19,468 nucleotides of DNA from an uncultured Collinsella sp. GTDB taxonomy: Bacteria > Actinomycetota > Coriobacteriia > Coriobacteriales > Coriobacteriaceae. Position 1 is the first letter of the stretch. Each line of letters begins with the position of its first letter. Of the stretch, positions 1 to 6,296 are shown piece after piece. A program made the position numbers and the translations under genes. A model generated the notes under the pieces. The model did no database searches, was not told the DNA's origin, and worked only from the letters and a program-made list of their open reading frames with translations. The stretch covers positions 1 through 19,468 of the forward strand of contig URVZ01000026.1 of assembly GCA_900551365.1 (NCBI GenBank), given 5' to 3'.

Positions 1-28
1 CTCGATGTCGTGCTTCACCCTCAAGTCG

Positions 29-81
29 ACACGCATAAAAAGCCTCCCATTTCTCATGTCCAAGAAATGGGAGGCAGTTCA
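29..81 (-). terminator. Intrinsic terminator of the dehydratase gene; left copy of a duplicated repeat
   Basis: A perfect 13-bp stem (GCCTCCCATTTCT at 42-54 pairs with 63-75) encloses an 8-nt loop. On the minus strand it is followed by TTTTT (complement of 37-41), which is the right polarity to end the gntP-dehydratase transcript 60 bases after its stop codon. The hairpin plus flanks, 29-81, recurs in inverted orientation at 19414-19468. Confidence 0.85.
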
Positions 82-140
82 TATGAACTCGGGGCTCTTT
101 GCGCCACGCATCTATGAGAGGGAATCGATGCGCCCGGGCG

Positions 141-1919
141 CTACTCCATGTAGCCACCCTGAATGGCGGAAACTGCATGTTCGGTAAAGAACTTGAGCGT
201 GCCGGAGGTATAGCGATTAGCCTTGGGCTTCCAAGCGGCTCGACGCTCGGCCAGGACGGCGTCGACCTCGGCCGGCTCCATCTTCTTGCCGGCGATGCCC
301 ACGATGGACAGCGAGCGCTCGGGAATGTTGATCTGGATCAGGTCGCCTTCCTCGATCAGGGCAATCGGGCCGCCCACGGCAGCCTCGGGCGAAACGTGAC
401 CGATAGCCGGGCCCTTGGAGGCGCCGGAGAAGCGGCCATCGGTGATCAGGGCAATGCTCGCACCCAGCTCGGGATCGCTGGCGATAGCCTCAGTGGTGTA
501 GAACATCTCGGGCATTCCGGAACCCTTGGGGCCCTCATAGCGAATGATAACGGCATCGCCGGGCTTGACCTCATGCGTCAGGACGGCGTGAATGGCGTCC
601 TCCTCGCAGTCGAACGGACGGGCCTTGAGCGTAGCCTGGAACATCTCACGCGGAACGACGGTGTGCTTGACGACGGCACCCTCGGGGGCAAGGTTGCCGT
701 GAAGGATGGCGATGGAGCCATCGGTACCAAAAGCCTGGTCGAACGGACGGATGATGTCCTCGCGCTTGAGGTTCCACTTCTCCAGGTAGCGGCCGCACTT
801 CTCGTAGTAGCCGTTGTTCTTGAGGTCCTCGAGGTTCTCGCCGAGAGTCTTGCCGGTGACGGTCATGACGTCGAGATGGAGCATCGACTTGATCTCCTCC
901 ATGATGCGCGGCACGCCGCCCGCATAATAGAAGAACTGCGCCGGCCACTCGCCTGCGGGACGAACGTTGAGCAGGTAGTGGGCGCCACGGTGCAGACGAT
1001 CGAAGTCGTCGGCGGACATCTCGATGCCAAACTCACGGGCGATTGCGGGGATGTGCAGCAGGGAGTTGGTGGAACCAGAGATGGCGCCGTGGACCATGAT
1101 GAGGTTCTCGAAGGATTCCTTGGTCACGATGTCACGCGGACACAGGTTGTGCTCGGAGAGCCACACGGACTGACGGCCGGCCTCGCGGGCGAACTCGCGC
1201 AGGTCGGAGCTGGTGGCGGGCAGCAGAGCCGTGCCGGGGAGCATAAGGCCCAGGGCCTCGGCGGTAACCTGCATGGTCGAGGCGGTGCCCATAAAGGAGC
1301 AGGCGCCGCAGCTGGGGCATGCGTTGTGCTTGGCAAACTCAAGCTCCTCGCGGGAGATCTCGCCGCGCTCGTAGCGAGCCGAGATAGCGCCGAGCTGCTC
1401 CAGGGTCAGCAGGTCGGGGCCGGCATCCATGACACCGCCGGTGACAACGATGGAGGGGATGTTGATGCGGCCCATGGCCATGAGGTTCGCGGGCAAGCCC
1501 TTATCGCAGCTGGCAACGAAGACACCGGCATCGAACGGGGTGGCCTTGGCGTGGATCTCGATCATGTTGGCGATCATGTCGCGGCTGGGCAGCGAGTAGT
1601 TGATGCCGTCGTGGCCCTGGGCCTCACCGTCGCAAATGTCGGTGCAGAAGTAACGGGCGCCGTGGCCACCAGCCTCGGCAACGCCAGCGCGCACCTCCTC
1701 GACCAGCTCGAACAGGCCGGCAGAACCCGGGTGCGAATCGCCAAAGGTCGACTCGATGATGACCTGCGGCTTGTCCAGGTCTTCGATGCTCCAGCCAGAG
1801 CCCAGGCGCAGCGGGTCCATCTCGGGGCTGATGGTGCGGAACTTGCCGGAACGCGGCTGCAGCTTGGCAACCAGGTCGGCTGCCTCCTGCTGAATCTGTG
1901 CCTTGGTTTTCTCGTCCAT
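141..1919 (-). CDS. IlvD/Edd-family sugar-acid (aldonate) dehydratase, YjhG/YagF-like
   Basis: This 592-residue protein belongs to the IlvD/Edd iron-sulfur dehydratases, which remove water from dihydroxy acids or aldonates to give 2-keto-3-deoxy acids. Visible family motifs are ASCDKGLPANLMAM (Cys138), CPSCGACSFMGTAST (Cys201, 204, 207), GAISGSTNSLLHIPAIA, DVMTVTGKTL, GNLAPEG and LITDGRFSGASKGPAIGHVSPEA. From memory of the families, the pattern (CDG then a SLPxRD segment, and GDSHPGS where many members carry the first cluster cysteine) resembles E. coli xylonate dehydratases YjhG/YagF more than branched-chain IlvD. ATG 1919 is chosen because GGAG lies about 8 bases upstream; the in-frame start at 1955 has no such site. 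It lies 108 bases downstream of a GntP permease and ends at a terminator, so a sugar-acid substrate is likely. The exact substrate (xylonate, gluconate, galactonate) cannot be read from sequence. Confidence 0.85.
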   Translation of the reverse strand: MDEKTKAQIQQEAADLVAKLQPRSGKFRTISPEMDPLRLGSGWSIEDLDKPQVIIESTFGDSHPGSAGLFELVEEVRAGVAEAGGHGARYFCTDICDGEAQGHDGINYSLPSRDMIANMIEIHAKATPFDAGVFVASCDKGLPANLMAMGRINIPSIVVTGGVMDAGPDLLTLEQLGAISARYERGEISREELEFAKHNACPSCGACSFMGTASTMQVTAEALGLMLPGTALLPATSSDLREFAREAGRQSVWLSEHNLCPRDIVTKESFENLIMVHGAISGSTNSLLHIPAIAREFGIEMSADDFDRLHRGAHYLLNVRPAGEWPAQFFYYAGGVPRIMEEIKSMLHLDVMTVTGKTLGENLEDLKNNGYYEKCGRYLEKWNLKREDIIRPFDQAFGTDGSIAILHGNLAPEGAVVKHTVVPREMFQATLKARPFDCEEDAIHAVLTHEVKPGDAVIIRYEGPKGSGMPEMFYTTEAIASDPELGASIALITDGRFSGASKGPAIGHVSPEAAVGGPIALIEEGDLIQINIPERSLSIVGIAGKKMEPAEVDAVLAERRAAWKPKANRYTSGTLKFFTEHAVSAIQGGYME

Positions 1920-1986
1920 GATGCTCTCCTCTTTTGATTTGAACGGTTGTACCAATCGTTGGTGAATAAATCTGGTGTAGGTGGCT

Positions 1987-2005
1987 GCCGAGCGATGTGC
2001 TCGGC
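1987..2005 (-). other. Small hairpin in the gntP-dehydratase gap
   Basis: GCCGAGC (1987-1993) pairs with GCTCGGC (1999-2005) around a 5-nt loop, just downstream of the permease stop codon. No T-run follows on the minus strand, so it looks like an mRNA-stability or partial attenuation hairpin within a two-gene operon rather than a full terminator. Confidence 0.35.
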
Positions 2006-2027
2006 GAAAGATGTTTAGCTACGCGAA

Positions 2028-3389
2028 CTAGGCGAAGAACGAAATCACCAGGGCGCAGGCGAGGCCCGAAAGGCCGATGATCGTCTCCATGACAGTCCAG
2101 GACTTGAGGGTGGTCTTCTCGTCAATCTCCAGGAACGAGGAGCACATCCAAAAACCGGCATCGTTGACGTGCGAGAGGGCCGTGGCGCCGCCGCAAATAG
2201 CAAGACAGATAGCGGCACGCATGAGCACCGAAGCACCAGCGACCGCAGGCATGGCGGCCATAATGCCCGATGCCATGGTCATGGCCACGATGGAACTGCC
2301 GACGGAGGCACGAACGAGCGCGGCGATGAGGAAGCCAACGACCACGAGGGGCAGCGGGCAGTTCTCGAGCACGGGACCGATGACCTGTCCCAGGCCGCAG
2401 TCCTGCAGCATCCAGCGGATGACGCCACCGCAGGCGATAACCAGCAAAATCATGCCGACGGGCTTAAGCGAACGATCAAGCAGAGCCTTGAGCTCGGCGC
2501 CCGAGTAGCCGCGACGAGTGCCCAGCAGATACATGGCGATAAGCGTGGCAATGGTAAGCGCAACGAACGGCTTGCCCAGGAAGGCGAGAATCGAGGCGAC
2601 CTCGGCGGGCATGGGGATATAAGACGACAGCGTGCCCAACAGAATCAGGCACAGCGGTGTGAGCACGATGGCGAGCACCATGCCAAAGGAGGGAAGCTCC
2701 TTGTCGTCATTCGCGCCTTCGGCCGAGGTGAAGTGCTCGGGGACCTCCGTAAAGATGCGGCCGCCTACGTTGCGGCCCCAGGCGACACCGGCAACAGCCA
2801 TGGCGACAAAAGCGGTGGGGATACCGACGAGAATCATGGTACCCAGGTCAACGCCGAGCGTGCTGGCGACCAGAACCGAACCAGCCGAAGGCGGCACGAA
2901 GGCATAGCCAGCTGCCAGTCCCGCGAGTAGGGCGATGCCGTAGTAGAGGGTCGACTTCTTGGTCTGCGACGCAACGCTAAACGCAAGCGGGATCAAAACG
3001 ACCACGCCGGCCTCAAAGAACACCGTGGTGCCGATGACCAAGCCGGTGATACCCAGCGCCCAGCTGGAGTGACCTTGACCAAAGGTGTCAATGAAGGTCT
3101 GAGCAATCCTCTTGGCGCCGCCGCTCTCCTCAAGAATCTGGCCAAACATCGAACCCAGGCCAATGAGCAGGGCGATGTTTTGCAGCGTGGTACCCACGCC
3201 CTTGGTGACGGTGTCCGCCACCAGGTCGAGCGGCATACCGGCGCCGATGCCGATCGCGAGCGCCGAGACCATCATCGAAAGCACGGGATGCAGCTTGAAC
3301 TTGATGATGAGCGCAAGCAGCAGCGCGATGCCCACAATGGCGGCGATAACGAGCCTGGTGGGGTCTGCCATAAACGTTGGGTCTGACAT
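2028..3389 (-). CDS. gntP-like: GntP-family gluconate/sugar-acid:H+ permease
   Basis: This is a 453-residue polytopic membrane protein of the GntP family, whose members carry gluconate, idonate, glycerate and related hydroxy-acids inward with protons. Long hydrophobic segments run throughout (for example around residues 12-30, 35-55, 105-130, 145-205 and 235-300). The family motif HVNDAGFWM sits near the C-terminus, and the length matches the usual 440-460. ATG 3389 has GGAGG four bases upstream. The first of two genes with the aldonate dehydratase, it is divergent from a FadR/GntR regulator, the classical arrangement for a substrate-induced sugar-acid module. A −10-like TATAGT lies at 3430-3435 among TCTGATG motifs, so control by the neighbouring regulator is likely. 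Substrate specificity is not determined; gluconate is only the default name. Confidence 0.88.
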   Translation of the reverse strand: MSDPTFMADPTRLVIAAIVGIALLLALIIKFKLHPVLSMMVSALAIGIGAGMPLDLVADTVTKGVGTTLQNIALLIGLGSMFGQILEESGGAKRIAQTFIDTFGQGHSSWALGITGLVIGTTVFFEAGVVVLIPLAFSVASQTKKSTLYYGIALLAGLAAGYAFVPPSAGSVLVASTLGVDLGTMILVGIPTAFVAMAVAGVAWGRNVGGRIFTEVPEHFTSAEGANDDKELPSFGMVLAIVLTPLCLILLGTLSSYIPMPAEVASILAFLGKPFVALTIATLIAMYLLGTRRGYSGAELKALLDRSLKPVGMILLVIACGGVIRWMLQDCGLGQVIGPVLENCPLPLVVVGFLIAALVRASVGSSIVAMTMASGIMAAMPAVAGASVLMRAAICLAICGGATALSHVNDAGFWMCSSFLEIDEKTTLKSWTVMETIIGLSGLACALVISFFA

Positions 3390-3401
3390 CTTTCCTCCAA
3401 T

Positions 3402-3430
3402 TCATCAGACCTTTTGAATTCGTCTGATGA
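3402..3430. promoter_or_regulatory. Inverted-repeat operator in front of gntP-like gene
   Basis: TCATCAGAC (3402-3410) and GTCTGATGA (3422-3430) form perfect 9-bp inverted arms separated by 11 bases, directly between the gntP-like start and its putative −10 box. This suits repressor binding over the start of transcription. The divergently encoded FadR/GntR protein is the obvious candidate binder (inference). Confidence 0.55.
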
Positions 3431-3435
3431 CTATA
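3430..3435 (-). promoter_or_regulatory. Putative −10 box of the gntP-dehydratase operon
   Basis: On the minus strand this reads TATAGT, one change from TATAAT, about 40 bases before the gntP-like start codon. The −35 region is poor (an ACATCAG sequence at the expected distance) and is covered by another TCTGATG motif at 3451-3458. Confidence 0.4.
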
Positions 3436-3450
3436 GCGTGTTTCGGAAAG

Positions 3451-3496
3451 GTCTGATGTTTCATTTTGAAATTTGCTTGAAATACATCTGATGTAT
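3451..3496. promoter_or_regulatory. Further TCTGATG regulator motifs
   Basis: GTCTGATG at 3451-3458 and the near-perfect palindrome ATACATCTGATGTAT at 3482-3496 repeat the core of the inverted repeat at 3402-3430. With those two arms, four copies lie within 95 bases of the divergent gap, consistent with cooperative or autoregulatory binding by the adjacent regulator. Confidence 0.45.
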
Positions 3497-3623
3497 TTGG
3501 TGAACGGTCGGAAAAGAGCTGCGAACGGTATATTTGAGCCGCTCAATTGGAATGCAGCCGCCAACATCGCATCCGTGGTGCGATAAAATAGCTCAGATGA
3601 ATTTTGCGATGAAAGGTATGGCT

Positions 3624-4316
3624 ATGGCTCGCGCTGAATCGGGACTCCCCGAGCAGATTTCCGAGAAAATCATTCAATTGATTCTTGATGAGCACCTTGA
3701 GCAAGGCGACCGCCTGCCCAAGGAAGCCGTACTCGTCGAGCGTCTAGGTGCTGGCAGGAGCACCGTGCGCGAGGCCATGAAGTTGCTGCAGTCGCGCAAC
3801 ATCGTGCGTATCAAGCAGGGTTCGGGCACCTATGTGGCGTCAAATCCCGGCGTTGCCGACGACCCGCTGGGCTTTACCTTTATCGGCGACAAGCAGCGCC
3901 TGGCGCGTGACCTACTCGAAGTGCGTTTTATGATCGAGCCGCAGATGGCGAGCATGGCGGCGGAGCACGCAACCAAAGACCAGATCATGTGCATCCGCGA
4001 GCTCTGCGACGAGTCCGAACGCCTGGCCGAGGCCGGCGAGGACTACTCCGCCGCCGACACCGCGTTCCACAACGCCATTGCCGAGAGCTGCGGAAACCTC
4101 GTCGTCCCTCGCCTGATGGGCATATTCAAGACATCCGTCCCCCTCTTTATCGACGTCACCGGCAAAAAACTCGTCGAGGAGACCATCCGCACCCACCGCG
4201 GTGTGGCCGACGCCATCGCCGCGCGCAACCCCACCGCGGCACACGATGCGATGTACCTGCATCTGGTGTACAACCGCAACATGATCGCAGAGGGCGCGCA
4301 GGCAAAAAGCGAGTAG
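3624..4316 (+). CDS. FadR/GntR-family transcriptional regulator (wHTH plus FCD domain)
   Basis: This 230-residue protein has a GntR winged helix at about residues 8-72 (EQISEKIIQLI, GDRLPKEAVLVERLGAGRSTVREAMKLLQ, IVRIKQGSGTYV). A C-terminal FCD ligand-binding domain follows at about 90-218. Candidate metal ligands of the FCD domain are Asp145 and His149 (DTAFH), His191 and His213, the usual Asp-His-His-His set for members sensing small carboxylates. ATG 3624 is chosen because AAAGG lies seven bases upstream; the ATG at 3618 and earlier starts lack a site. It is divergent from the GntP permease-dehydratase operon, and the repeated TCTGATG motifs in the shared gap make it the probable repressor of that operon with a sugar acid or keto-deoxy acid as effector (inference). 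It may also influence the co-oriented SDR gene 160 bases downstream. Confidence 0.88.
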   Translation: MARAESGLPEQISEKIIQLILDEHLEQGDRLPKEAVLVERLGAGRSTVREAMKLLQSRNIVRIKQGSGTYVASNPGVADDPLGFTFIGDKQRLARDLLEVRFMIEPQMASMAAEHATKDQIMCIRELCDESERLAEAGEDYSAADTAFHNAIAESCGNLVVPRLMGIFKTSVPLFIDVTGKKLVEETIRTHRGVADAIAARNPTAAHDAMYLHLVYNRNMIAEGAQAKSE

Positions 4317-4343
4317 GGGCCCGCACGGCAATGGCGTTTCTAC

Positions 4344-4371
4344 CGTTCACCTTTTAAAAGTGAACGTTCAC
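4344..4371. promoter_or_regulatory. LacI-type operator upstream of the SDR gene
   Basis: GTGAACGTTCAC at 4360-4371 is a perfect 12-bp palindrome with a central CG, the usual form of LacI-family operators. A half-site CGTTCAC at 4344-4350 makes a second inverted repeat with it across 9 bases (CTTTTAAAA). The same core occurs before the GH105 and GPH genes. The site is about 55-66 bases upstream of the predicted transcription start. Confidence 0.65.
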
Positions 4372-4413
4372 CTGTTTTTAGGGGAATAGGGGCGTTAATT
4401 CCTCCGCTTCTCC

Positions 4414-4419
4414 TATACT
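4414..4419 (+). promoter_or_regulatory. Putative −10 box of the SDR gene
   Basis: TATACT matches the −10 consensus at five of six positions, 58 bases before the chosen start codon. No good −35 hexamer is seen at 16-18 bases, so the promoter is either weak or regulated. It lies between two operator-like sites (4360-4371 and 4450-4461). Confidence 0.4.
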
Positions 4420-4449
4420 GAGCTTGTACTAAAAGCAAGACAAATATAG

Positions 4450-4461
4450 ATGAACGTTTCT
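4450..4461. promoter_or_regulatory. Second LacI-type operator-like site in the SDR leader
   Basis: ATGAACGTTTCT keeps the TGAACGTT core of the GTGAACGTTCAC palindrome and lies between the −10 box and the ribosome-binding site. Its centre is 90 bases from that of the upstream operator, so a roadblock or looping role is possible. Confidence 0.45.
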
Positions 4462-4476
4462 TTTGAAAGGATCGCT

Positions 4477-5286
4477 ATGTCTGATCTTATGGACAGCTTC
4501 CGCTTGGATGGCAAGGTCGCGCTCGTGACCGGCGCCACCTATGGCATCGGCATGGCCATTGCCGAGGCACTCGGCGAGGCCGGCGCCAAGATTGCCTTTA
4601 ACGCACGTCACGCCGACAAGGTCGCCGAGGCCGAGAAGCACTACCGCGAGCTGGGCTTTGAGGCTCATGGTTACGTGGCAGATGTCACCGACGAGGCCGT
4701 CGTCGCCGAGCTCATCGCCAAGATCGAGGCCAACTTTGGTACCACGCCCGACATCCTGGTCAACAACGCCGGCGTCATTCAGCGCACCCCCATGCTCGAC
4801 ATGAGCGCCGAGGACTTCCGCCGCGTCGTCGATATCGACCTCAACGCACCGTTTATCGTCTCCAAGGCCTGTCTGCCCGGCATGATCGCCAAGGGCCACG
4901 GCAAGATCATCAACATTTGCTCGATGATGAGCGAGCTGGGCCGCGAGACCATCGCCGGCTATGCCGCCGCCAAGGGCGGCCTGAAGATGCTCACCAAGAA
5001 CATCTGCTCCGAGTTTGGCGAGGCCAACATCCAGTGCAACGGCATTGGGCCCGGCTACATCGCCACACCGCAGACCGCGCCGCTGCGCGAGACGCAGCCC
5101 GACGGCAGCCGTCACCCGTTTGACCAGTTCATCATCGCCAAGACCCCGGCAGCCCGTTGGGGCACGCCCGAGGATCTGAAGGGTCCTGCCGTGTTCCTGG
5201 CTTCCGACGCCTCCAACTTTGTCAACGGCCACATCCTCTACGTCGACGGCGGCATTCTGGCCTATATCGGCAAGCAACCGCAGTAG
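4477..5286 (+). CDS. SDR-family dehydrogenase, DhuD/KduD-like (gluconate 5-dehydrogenase type)
   Basis: This 269-residue classical short-chain dehydrogenase has the cofactor motif TGATYGIG (18-25), NNAG (96-99), catalytic Ser149, Tyr162 and Lys166 (GYAAAK) and a C-terminal VDGG. The segment around MSELGRETIAGYAAAKGG resembles proteins annotated gluconate 5-dehydrogenase. The same branch includes KduD and streptococcal DhuD, which reduce 3-deoxy-D-glycero-2,5-hexodiulosonate to KDG. The next gene encodes an RpiB-fold isomerase of the DhuI type, and a GH105 enzyme that makes the precursor lies in the same window, so a DhuD/KduD role is preferred. Gluconate 5-dehydrogenase remains possible because a GntP permease is close. 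ATG 4477 has AAGG six bases upstream. Flanking operator sites tie it to the pectin genes. Confidence 0.82.
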   Translation: MSDLMDSFRLDGKVALVTGATYGIGMAIAEALGEAGAKIAFNARHADKVAEAEKHYRELGFEAHGYVADVTDEAVVAELIAKIEANFGTTPDILVNNAGVIQRTPMLDMSAEDFRRVVDIDLNAPFIVSKACLPGMIAKGHGKIINICSMMSELGRETIAGYAAAKGGLKMLTKNICSEFGEANIQCNGIGPGYIATPQTAPLRETQPDGSRHPFDQFIIAKTPAARWGTPEDLKGPAVFLASDASNFVNGHILYVDGGILAYIGKQPQ

Positions 5287-5294
5287 GCGCTGCG

Positions 5295-5390
5295 CGGGCT
5301 TGAGACGGGCATCTTGCCTTTCAATCGTCGGTCGCGTACCTAGGTACGCTTCCCTCCTCTTTCAAGGCAACCTGCTCCGCCTCAAGCCCG
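5295..5390. repeat. Large symmetric palindromic element between SDR and isomerase genes
   Basis: Three nested inverted repeats share one centre near 5342. Outer arms are CGGGCTTGAG (5295-5304) and CTCAAGCCCG (5381-5390). Middle arms are TTGCCTT (5314-5320) and AAGGCAA (5364-5370). The core is the perfect palindrome GCGTACCTAGGTACGC (5334-5349). The whole can fold as one long hairpin. It starts eight bases after the SDR stop codon, and no T-run follows. It could be a dispersed repeat, an mRNA processing or stabilising structure, or a partial terminator. Confidence 0.6.
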
Positions 5391-5429
5391 TTCGCTCACC
5401 GTGCTCCCACATTTAGGTTCATTTAGTAG

Positions 5430-5492
5430 TTGCGGTGAAATAGGGATTGATTTTGGCTTCTGTCAGGCAAAACAGTCCGTATTTCACCGCAA
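5430..5492 (+). repeat. 63-bp palindromic element, copy 1 (isomerase leader)
   Basis: TTGCGGTGAAATA (5430-5442) and TATTTCACCGCAA (5480-5492) are perfect 13-bp inverted arms around a 37-base centre. A second element of exactly 63 bases lies at 8366-8428 in the same orientation. By hand alignment the two match at about 49 of 63 positions, and they share the right half AAAACAGTCC plus the complete right arm. This copy sits in the 5' leader of the isomerase gene, 25 bases before its start codon. Confidence 0.7.
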
Positions 5493-5517
5493 GTTAGAAA
5501 TAGGAAGGTATTTCGCA

Positions 5518-6159
5518 ATGAAGATCGCTCTGATCAACGAGAACTCTCAGAACTCCAAGAACCCTATGATCGAGGCTGCCCTTAAGAAGGTTGTCGAGCC
5601 CATGGGCCACACCGTCTTTAACTACGGCATGTACGCCGACGCCGACTCCAAGCCTCTCACCTACGTGCAGAACGGCATTCTTGCCGCCGTGCTGCTGAAC
5701 TCCGGTGCTGCTGACTACGTCGTGACCGGCTGCGGCACCGGCGAGGGCGCCATGCTCGCCTGCAACTCCTTCCCCGGCGTGCTGTGCGGCCACGTTGCCG
5801 ACCCGCTCGACGCCTACACCTTTGCCCAGGTCAACGACGGCAACGCCGTCGCCATGCCCTTCGCTCTTAAGAACGGCTGGGGCCAGGAGCTCAACCTTGA
5901 GTACACCTTCGAGAAGCTCTTTGGCTTTGGTTCGGGCAACGGCTACCCCGCCGAGCGTGTTGAGCCCGAGCAGCGCAACAAGAAGATTCTCGATGGCGTG
6001 CGCGCTGTGACCATGCGTCCGCTCGTCGACGTCCTGGGCGAGATCGATCAGGACCTGGTGAAGGGCGCACTTGCCGGCGAGCACTTCCAGGAGTACTTCT
6101 TTGCCAACGCCACCGACGAGGCCATCATCGCCAAGGTCAAGGAGATCTTGGGCCTGTAA
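5518..6159 (+). CDS. RpiB/LacA/LacB-fold sugar isomerase, DhuI-like
   Basis: This 213-residue protein is of the RpiB/LacAB superfamily. It starts MKIALINENSQNSKNP and has the active-site loop VVTGCGTGEGAML with Cys72 (compare GTGIG of RpiB), and VNDGNAVAMP in place of the RpiB HNDAN strand. It is longer than RpiB (about 150) because of a C-terminal extension. Streptococcal DhuI, the isomerase that turns 4-deoxy-L-threo-5-hexosulose uronate into the DhuD substrate, is a member of this superfamily and is encoded beside DhuD. The same pairing with an SDR here supports that role in place of KduI. ATG 5518 has AGGAAGG nine bases upstream. The leader holds two structured elements (5295-5390, 5430-5492), so it may have separate post-transcriptional control from the SDR gene. 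A pentose-phosphate isomerase role is less likely. Confidence 0.78.
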   Translation: MKIALINENSQNSKNPMIEAALKKVVEPMGHTVFNYGMYADADSKPLTYVQNGILAAVLLNSGAADYVVTGCGTGEGAMLACNSFPGVLCGHVADPLDAYTFAQVNDGNAVAMPFALKNGWGQELNLEYTFEKLFGFGSGNGYPAERVEPEQRNKKILDGVRAVTMRPLVDVLGEIDQDLVKGALAGEHFQEYFFANATDEAIIAKVKEILGL

Positions 6160-6201
6160 TAAGGCCCACGGGGCGCACCGACCCCCAACAAACCGCCAAG
6201 C

Positions 6202-6242
6202 AAAAGGCGCCGCGACAATCCATGTGTCGCGGCGCCTTTTTT
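6202..6242. terminator. Bidirectional intrinsic terminator after the isomerase gene
   Basis: A perfect 12-bp stem, GGCGCCGCGACA (6206-6217) with TGTCGCGGCGCC (6225-6236), encloses a 7-nt loop and is followed by TTTTTT (6237-6242). The opposite side begins with AAAA (6202-6205), so it can also end minus-strand transcription from the convergent flavoprotein gene. Confidence 0.92.
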
Positions 6243-6296
6243 GATTGGCTATCGCTTGAGCCACTGCAAGGCGGCCGCTCCCTATTTGCCAAAAGC

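Noticed and set aside
59..187. Small frames beginning MSKKWEAV in both end repeats
   Set aside because: The shared peptide simply arises from the duplicated terminator hairpin; there is no ribosome site and the sequences diverge right after the repeat.
99..1937. 612-codon open frame on the plus strand
   Set aside because: It is antisense to the complete, motif-rich dehydratase gene. Its translation is rich in Gly, Ala, Val, Leu and Asp with no recognisable domain, as expected from GC-biased third positions.
4429..6264. Long minus-strand frames opposite the SDR and isomerase genes
   Set aside because: Both plus-strand genes carry clear catalytic motifs and ribosome sites; the opposite frames show neither and one runs through the terminator at 6202-6242.
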